Shown here: one piece after another, positions 7,401 to 10,217 of the stretch
Numbering within the stretch: position 1 is the stretch's first letter
How the letters are laid out: each line of letters begins with the position of its first letter
Assembly (NCBI GenBank): GCA_037140375.1
Contig: JBAXER010000087.1
Location: forward strand, 1 to 10,217
Origin: WLMZ01 sp037140375
Lineage (GTDB): Bacteria > Actinomycetota > Acidimicrobiia > Acidimicrobiales > Ilumatobacteraceae
Direction of reading: 5' to 3'
DNA: 10,217 bases
The notes under the pieces: model-generated
The model's input: only the letters and a program-made list of their open reading frames with translations
Told to the model about the DNA's origin: nothing
Databases searched by the model: none
Translations under genes and position numbers: made by a program

Positions 7401-8035
7401 CTGACACCGAGTTCGATAAGGCCGATCGCCTCAAGTTCGAAAAAGAAATGCTCGGTCTCTACATCAGCGATCATCCGTTGTTGGGCATCGAGGCGGCACT
7501 GCGGCGCAAGGTCGATTGCGGCATTGCCGAGGTGGCCGAGCGCGAAGATGGATCCATCCTCACCATTGGTGGAGTCATCACCGGGCTGTCGCGTAAGTTC
7601 ACCAAAAAGGGTGATCAGATGGCGGTGTTCACGCTTGAAGATCTCGATTCGGCCATTGAGGTCACGGTGTTCCCTCGTTCGCTGGCCGAGCAGGGTCACA
7701 AGCTGATCGACGATGCCATCGTCACCGTCAAGGGCCGACTCGACCGCAAAGACGAAACTCGCGTGGGCTTTATGGCCCAAGACATCTCGATTCTCGAGGG
7801 TCTCGATACAGGTAACGCGGCGCCACTGCGCTTGCGGTTGCCGGCCACCAGCCTCACCAAAGACAAGATCGACCTGCTCAAGCGCATTCTTCGCGATCAT
7901 CAGGGCGATTCGCAGGTCTATGTGCAGCTTGGCGCCGGCAAGACGTTGCGCCTCGCCGACGACTTCTGTGTCGACCTCGACAGAGCGGTTGGCGAGCTGC
8001 GGGTGGCCTTCGGACACGATGCGGTGATCCTGTGA
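4457..8035 (+). CDS. dnaE: DNA polymerase III alpha subunit (DnaE1-type replicative polymerase)
   Basis: A 1192-aa replicative DNA polymerase, of normal length (E. coli about 1160, M. tuberculosis DnaE1 about 1184), with no intein or frameshift. The N-terminal PHP domain (about 1-280) keeps all nine metal-site residues: His9, His11, Asp42, Glu68, His102, Cys152, Glu188, Asp220 and His222. This is the arrangement seen in DnaE1 proteins that proofread through PHP. The C-family polymerase palm has GPGRGSAAG (about 375-383), the aspartate motif MPDIDMDF (Asp417/419/421), LKMDFLGLRNLD (Asp590) and ALYRPGPM. Further on come NKSHTFGYGLVTYQTGYLKAHYP and a helix-hairpin-helix-like region. QGVMSLF (958-964) looks like the sliding-clamp motif. 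An OB-fold (about 1030-1115, ILTIGGVITGLSRKFTKKGD) binds single-stranded DNA in relatives. AAAGGG lies six bases before the ATG. Upstream spacing suggests its own promoter. Confidence 0.98.
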   Translation: MADSFTHLHVHTEFSMLDGAARLDELVAKAAADGQPALGMTDHGNMYGVLDFYRECQEQGVKPVIGTEAYMAYETRTERPARRGRVDDSGGEAEGGKKQYYHLTLLAETNQGYRNLIQLSSLAFLEGYYYKPRMDWELLERYGKGLIATTGCLGGHVLQSLLNNDEKGALEKAARLQDIFGKQNLFVELQDHGLPAQLETNPQLIEIAKKIGAPIIATNDSHYTHREDHESHDALLCVQTGAMLSDPKRFKFEGNEHYLKSADEMRYLFRHYPEACDNTLWVAERADVTIEFGKPQLPNFPLPEGFANDTEYLNHLAWEGAAKRWGRDSTGQIPAAAAERIAFELKVIADMGFSSYFLIVWDLIKYAKDKGIRVGPGRGSAAGCAVAYCLRITELDPIRYDLLFERFLNPSRVSMPDIDMDFDSRYRDEMIRYATEKYGRDHVAQIITFGTIKARNAVRDAARVLGFPYGMGDKIAKAMPPLVMGRDTPLKYCFEQSPKYADGFKAATELRAMYETDPDIKRVVDVAKGLEGLKRSDGIHAAAVVITKDPLTTYLPVQRKPDPNGDPTRSPVVTQYEMHGVEALGLLKMDFLGLRNLDVITDTVAMVRSRVDPTFDIDEVVLDDQATFDLLSRGDTIGVFQLESLPMRALLKSLAPNSFEDVSAVLALYRPGPMSVNMHYDYADRKNGRKPVEYFHADAEEVLADTFGLMIYQESVMRVAQRFAGYSLAEADNLRKACGKKDRAIMAKERANFESGCERSGYGTTLGKQLFDIVEKFADYAFNKSHTFGYGLVTYQTGYLKAHYPVEYVACLLTSVKGNLDKAAVYLSDSRTMGIKVLTPDVNRSMSDFAALSPSEVPPGVELPAGSPGAIAFGLSAVRNVGEGLVEQLVGERAQNGSYESFYDFVERVPEMVLNKRTIESLIKAGAFDCLGHPRRGLLAVFEQIIDGAVVRRRERDQGVMSLFGDIGSDEPNGFNERVAIPDTEFDKADRLKFEKEMLGLYISDHPLLGIEAALRRKVDCGIAEVAEREDGSILTIGGVITGLSRKFTKKGDQMAVFTLEDLDSAIEVTVFPRSLAEQGHKLIDDAIVTVKGRLDRKDETRVGFMAQDISILEGLDTGNAAPLRLRLPATSLTKDKIDLLKRILRDHQGDSQVYVQLGAGKTLRLADDFCVDLDRAVGELRVAFGHDAVIL

Positions 8036-8172
8036 ATGCCCCGACACATAGGTCGTTATCAGCCCGATTTCGCAGTGTTGTCAAAAAGGGTGACTTTTGG
8101 TGGCAGAATAGGGGCCTGTTTTGAATCGCTCCGCACTCTTGCGGCGCACGACGACGGGGAGCAAATAGCGCA
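8036..8172 (+). promoter_or_regulatory. Intergenic region after dnaE with a weak promoter candidate
   Basis: No gene is visible in these 137 bp. TTGTCA (8078-8083) is a good -35, but the nearest -10-like hexamer, CAGAAT (8104-8109), is 20 bp away, longer than usual. GGGGAG (8156-8161) precedes the next ATG by 11 bases and may be its ribosome-binding site. A short imperfect hairpin (about 8082-8100) has no T tract. Confidence 0.2.
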
Positions 8173-8829
8173 ATGGCAATCCAGGTTGACACCAGGGACT
8201 GCGCGGCTCTTAGTGACGCCGACCTTGATGAGATGGCGTCCATGGGTGGCGCTTTCGATATCGGCAGCGTCTCCAAAGCAAAAGAAGATTGGGTGCTCAG
8301 CACCGCCGCCCGCGTCGATGGCGTGCTGCACGGCTTCATGTTCTCAACACTCGAGCGCATCGGTGGCACGCCATGCGTGTTGCTGGGCATGCTCAGCGTG
8401 AAGCGTTCATCAAAGCGCGATCAAGTACTCAAGAGTCTCATGGCGCAGGCCTTTCACCGGGCCCTCATGGCGTTCCCCGACGAAGATGTTGTGGTCGGCA
8501 CTCGCTTTGTTCGCCCCGACGGACTCGAGGCGTTTAAGTCAGTCACCGAGCTCATCCCGCGGCCAGCGCATCGCGCCGTTGGCGAAGAGCGTGCATGGGG
8601 TCGTCGTTTGGCCAAGCGCTTCGGCGTCGACTCCACCTACGACGAGCAGACCTTTGTTGCCAAGGCCAACGGCCAGAGTGGTTTCCTCGATCACGAGACA
8701 CTCAAGCCCGAGAAGATCTCGCCCGAAGTTGCTGCGCAGTTCGCCACCGTCAACGTGAAAAAGGGCGGCGTGCTCGTGGTTCATGGTTGGACCATGGCCG
8801 AGAACCTTGTGAAGCTCGGGGCGCGCTGA
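8173..8829 (+). CDS. Conserved-looking protein of unknown function, weakly GNAT-like
   Basis: A 218-aa soluble protein with no signal peptide or membrane segment; I do not recognise the family. Its layout resembles a GNAT acyltransferase core. An early helix (LSDADLDEMASMG) precedes paired strands around VDGVLHGFMFSTLERIGG (about 49-66). The strand CVLLGMLSV is followed by a long helix (RDQVLKSLMAQAFHRALMAF, about 83-102). Then comes a strand with VVVGTRFVRPDGLEAFKSVTELIPRP, like the closing strand and substrate loop. The acetyl-CoA loop (Q/R-x-x-G-x-G/A) is not evident: VKRSSKRDQ stands there, so a GNAT assignment is only structural inference. The C-terminal about 80 residues are basic and unassigned. 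It lies 137 bp after dnaE and is followed immediately by the nitroreductase frame, so those two are probably cotranscribed. Coding is supported by full-length codon use like its neighbours. Confidence 0.75.
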   Translation: MAIQVDTRDCAALSDADLDEMASMGGAFDIGSVSKAKEDWVLSTAARVDGVLHGFMFSTLERIGGTPCVLLGMLSVKRSSKRDQVLKSLMAQAFHRALMAFPDEDVVVGTRFVRPDGLEAFKSVTELIPRPAHRAVGEERAWGRRLAKRFGVDSTYDEQTFVAKANGQSGFLDHETLKPEKISPEVAAQFATVNVKKGGVLVVHGWTMAENLVKLGAR

Positions 8830-8864
8830 GCCAGTCATTTGCTTCGGTTGTCCGCTCGCGGCGG

Positions 8865-9440
8865 ATGACTCGATCGTTCGATAGTCGCCCTGTTGCGGCC
8901 GAGGTGTTGCACGACATTGTCTCGCTCGCTTCCCGAGCACCCAGTGCGGGAAAGACGCAGGGCTGGCATCTTGTGGTGCTTGAAGGCCACGAGACATCGC
9001 GGTTTTGGGATGTCACATTGCCTGCCGAGCGGCGAGCAACGTTTCGTTGGCAGGGATTGCTGCGAGCGCCGGTGATTGCGCTGGCACTTGCCGACCCGCA
9101 GGCATATGTGCAGCGCTACGCCGAACCCGACAAGCGTCGTAGCGGCCTTGGCGAAGGTGTCGATGCGTGGTCCACCCCGTACTGGACCGTCGACTCAGCG
9201 ATGGCGCTGAACACACTGTTGCTGGCTGCCGAAGATGTGGGCCTTGGTGCGTTGTTCTTCGCGGTGTTCTCGGGAGAAGCCGAACTGCGTGCGGCGCTTC
9301 ACATTCCCGACGAACTGCAACTGCTTGGAGCTCTCGCCTTGGGCTGGCCGGATCAGCCACGCTCACCGCGCGGCGACGGACTCAGTGCACCACGCGCACG
9401 GCGATCTGCAGATGAAATCATTCACCGCGGCGGATGGTAG
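8865..9440 (+). CDS. Nitroreductase-family flavoprotein (start uncertain, may be 8826)
   Basis: A probable FMN-dependent oxidoreductase using NAD(P)H; the substrate cannot be told. Numbered from the ATG at 8865 it has 191 aa: MTRSFDSRPV, SRAPSAGKTQGWHLVVLEG (23-41), PYWTVDSAMALNTLLLAAEDVGLGALFF (105-132) and LLGALALGWPDQPRSPRG (153-170), all in nitroreductase order. The codons before this ATG read QSFASVVRSRR in frame, which matches the usual start of the family (vvrsRRmtRsF) and supplies an Arg expected to bind FMN phosphate. The true start is therefore probably upstream. The only nearby candidate is a CTG at 8826 overlapping the preceding stop (CTGA), or a TTG further back inside the 218-aa gene. 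The stop codon lies within the terminator stem at 9423-9460. Confidence 0.85.
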   Translation: MTRSFDSRPVAAEVLHDIVSLASRAPSAGKTQGWHLVVLEGHETSRFWDVTLPAERRATFRWQGLLRAPVIALALADPQAYVQRYAEPDKRRSGLGEGVDAWSTPYWTVDSAMALNTLLLAAEDVGLGALFFAVFSGEAELRAALHIPDELQLLGALALGWPDQPRSPRGDGLSAPRARRSADEIIHRGGW

Positions 9441-9460
9441 CGATACCGTCCGCCGCGGTG
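9423..9460. terminator. Strong hairpin with GCGA tetraloop, probable bidirectional terminator
   Basis: A 17-bp stem (left arm 9423-9439, right arm 9444-9460) with one T-G wobble closes a GCGA loop, a stable GNRA tetraloop. The nitroreductase stop lies in the left arm and loop edge, and the opposing lipoprotein stop is 5 bp past the right arm. On the + side it is followed by TTGGTTACTTCTTT; on the - side by a looser AT-rich stretch. It most likely ends both convergent transcripts. Confidence 0.75.
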
Positions 9461-9464
9461 TTGG

Positions 9465-10010
9465 TTACTTCTTTGGCTTCGGACAGGTTTTGTCGGTGTA
9501 GGCGGTAACCGTCTCGATCGCTGCTGTGAACGTCTTGTCCTGGATGGCCTTGAGCGCGGCCGGATTGCTGCCGAACTTGGCGATGTCGCCGCCGGCCTGG
9601 GTGGCCAGTGTCGACAAGGTTTGGTAGGTCTTGCTCACCTGAGTGAAGTCGGCCTGCAGGGTGTCGGGAGCCGCAACCGCAAGTGCGTCGTACTTGCTCG
9701 CCAGATTGGCGTATTGAGCTGGCAGGTCGCCCATCTCGGTGCGCTGCTTGTCGGGGAAGGCTGCTGTTTGTGCGGCAATAAAGTCGATGCAGTCGGGGGT
9801 CAGCGGCTTTGGCGGACCAGTGGTGGTGGTTGCGGCCGGAGCGGTGGTGTTGTTGGCGCCTGGCACGGTGGCCTGGTTGCCGACATCGGTGATCGTGGAC
9901 TCAGACGTGCTTCCCGTATCGACAGGCGCAGCCTTCGGTGACGAACTGCCGCAGGCGGTAAGACTCAGCAATGACGCAATGCCGAACGCCACGAGTGGTA
10001 CGGACTTCAT
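9465..10010 (-). CDS. Predicted secreted lipoprotein of unknown function
   Basis: A 181-aa protein with a type II signal peptide: MKSV, a hydrophobic core (LVAFGIASLLSL) and the lipobox LTAC with Cys20. It should be lipidated, cut by signal peptidase II (lspA in this window) and anchored to the outer face of the membrane. A Ser/Thr/Ala/Pro-rich linker (about 21-70) leads to an alpha-helical domain (about 71-178). Cys74 and Cys176 lie near the two ends of that domain and could form a disulfide. The domain resembles small helical lipoprotein domains common in Actinobacteria, but I cannot name a function. The frame reaches back to an ATG at 10046, but the ATG at 10010 puts the signal peptide at the N-terminus and has AAAGG nine bases upstream, so I chose it. 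It converges on the nitroreductase gene. Confidence 0.88.
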   Translation of the reverse strand: MKSVPLVAFGIASLLSLTACGSSSPKAAPVDTGSTSESTITDVGNQATVPGANNTTAPAATTTTGPPKPLTPDCIDFIAAQTAAFPDKQRTEMGDLPAQYANLASKYDALAVAAPDTLQADFTQVSKTYQTLSTLATQAGGDIAKFGSNPAALKAIQDKTFTAAIETVTAYTDKTCPKPKK

Positions 10011-10044
10011 GGTGAGATGCCTTTCATAAAATTTGTTGTGCCGC

Positions 10045-10078
10045 ACTCTAGAGCAAACCGGTGTCCCAATAGCGTCAA
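10045..10078 (-). promoter_or_regulatory. Candidate promoter of the lipoprotein gene
   Basis: On the minus strand TTGACG (10078-10073) matches the -35 consensus at five of six bases. TAGAGT (10050-10045) fits TAnnnT but is 22 bp away, longer than ideal. TAGAGT alone, as a -10, would give a leader of about 28 nt before the ATG at 10010. It lies partly inside an 8-bp palindrome, CTCTAGAG (10046-10053). Confidence 0.3.
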
Positions 10079-10195
10079 GGTTTGAGCAATAATCCAGAGG
10101 CCGATTCTGTGACCTGCGGCGATGTCCTGAAACGAGTGCTGAGCAGGCGTTTGGTTACTTCGTGCTACTCGTTGTTTCGTAGCGTTTCTGGAACG

Positions 10196-10217
10196 ATTGC
10201 GGACCAATTGCGGACCA
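10196..10217. repeat. Perfect 11-bp tandem duplication at the window edge
   Basis: ATTGCGGACCA occurs twice in a row (10196-10206 and 10207-10217). The second copy ends exactly at the window edge, so the array may continue. It lies about 190 bp upstream of the lipoprotein gene. The rest of 10079-10195 shows no gene, RNA or clear motif. Confidence 0.7.

Noticed and set aside
6212..8047. Two further long minus-strand frames opposite dnaE (6212-6865 and 7247-8047)
   Set aside because: Same reason: they mirror dnaE codon structure and show no protein family features or ribosome-binding sites.
8081..8100. A-rich/T-rich inverted repeat after dnaE as a terminator
   Set aside because: Only about five continuous pairs and no T tract follow; the stretch more likely belongs to a promoter region.
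10011..10207. Small minus-strand frames upstream of the lipoprotein gene, including the extension to 10046
   Set aside because: The extension would bury the signal peptide, and the other frame (10007-10207) has no motif or ribosome-binding site.
1..10217. CRISPR, tRNA, rRNA, insertion sequence or phage genes
   Set aside because: I found no regular spacer array, cloverleaf, transposase motif or terminal inverted repeats on either strand by eye.

Overview
This window looks like ordinary chromosomal core DNA of a moderately high-GC actinobacterium (Actinomycetota). My guess is the class Acidimicrobiia. That guess rests on three things: an apparent Bpa/PafE proteasome-activator gene (a family I know only from proteasome-bearing Actinobacteria), a TraR/DksA-like gene with a Lys/Ala/Pro-rich tail directly before lspA and rluD, and a DnaE1-type polymerase with a complete PHP metal site. 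The order lspA - rluD - (variable genes) - dnaE matches, from memory, M. tuberculosis (lspA Rv1539, Rv1540, dnaE1 Rv1547) and Streptomyces. No mobile element, phage gene, CRISPR array, tRNA or rRNA was seen.

Layout, left to right. Positions 1-2038 (+) form a tight operon, traR/dksA-like (5' end outside the window) - lspA - rluD-like, joined by two 4-bp ATGA stop/start overlaps. A hairpin at 2041-2078 lies between rluD and a convergent Rrf2-family iron-sulfur-type regulator (2066-2521, -). That regulator appears to have a leaderless promoter with a near-palindrome over its start codon. Divergent from it, on the + strand, are an alkaline-phosphatase-superfamily phosphodiesterase/pyrophosphatase (2636-3745) and, close behind it, bpa (3759-4331). 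After a 125-bp gap comes the largest gene, dnaE (4457-8035, 1192 aa), with all nine PHP metal ligands, the polymerase aspartates, a clamp-binding motif and an OB domain.

A 137-bp gap leads to an unrecognised 218-aa protein with a weakly GNAT-like layout (8173-8829). It is followed closely by a nitroreductase-family flavoprotein with an uncertain start codon (about 8826/8865-9440). A 17-bp hairpin with a GCGA tetraloop (9423-9460) separates this from a convergent secreted lipoprotein gene (9465-10010, -). The last 207 bp hold the lipoprotein's upstream region and, at the very edge, a perfect 11-bp tandem duplication.

The genes serve mostly housekeeping functions: lipoprotein maturation (LspA, which would process the window's own lipoprotein), rRNA pseudouridylation, DNA replication and protein degradation. 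I do not see a clearly new system. The best leads are the cysteine-free TraR/DksA protein with a histone-like tail, bpa placed next to a phosphodiesterase and Rrf2 regulator in the rluD-dnaE interval, the leaderless self-overlapping rrf2 control region, and the unassigned 218-aa protein paired with a nitroreductase.
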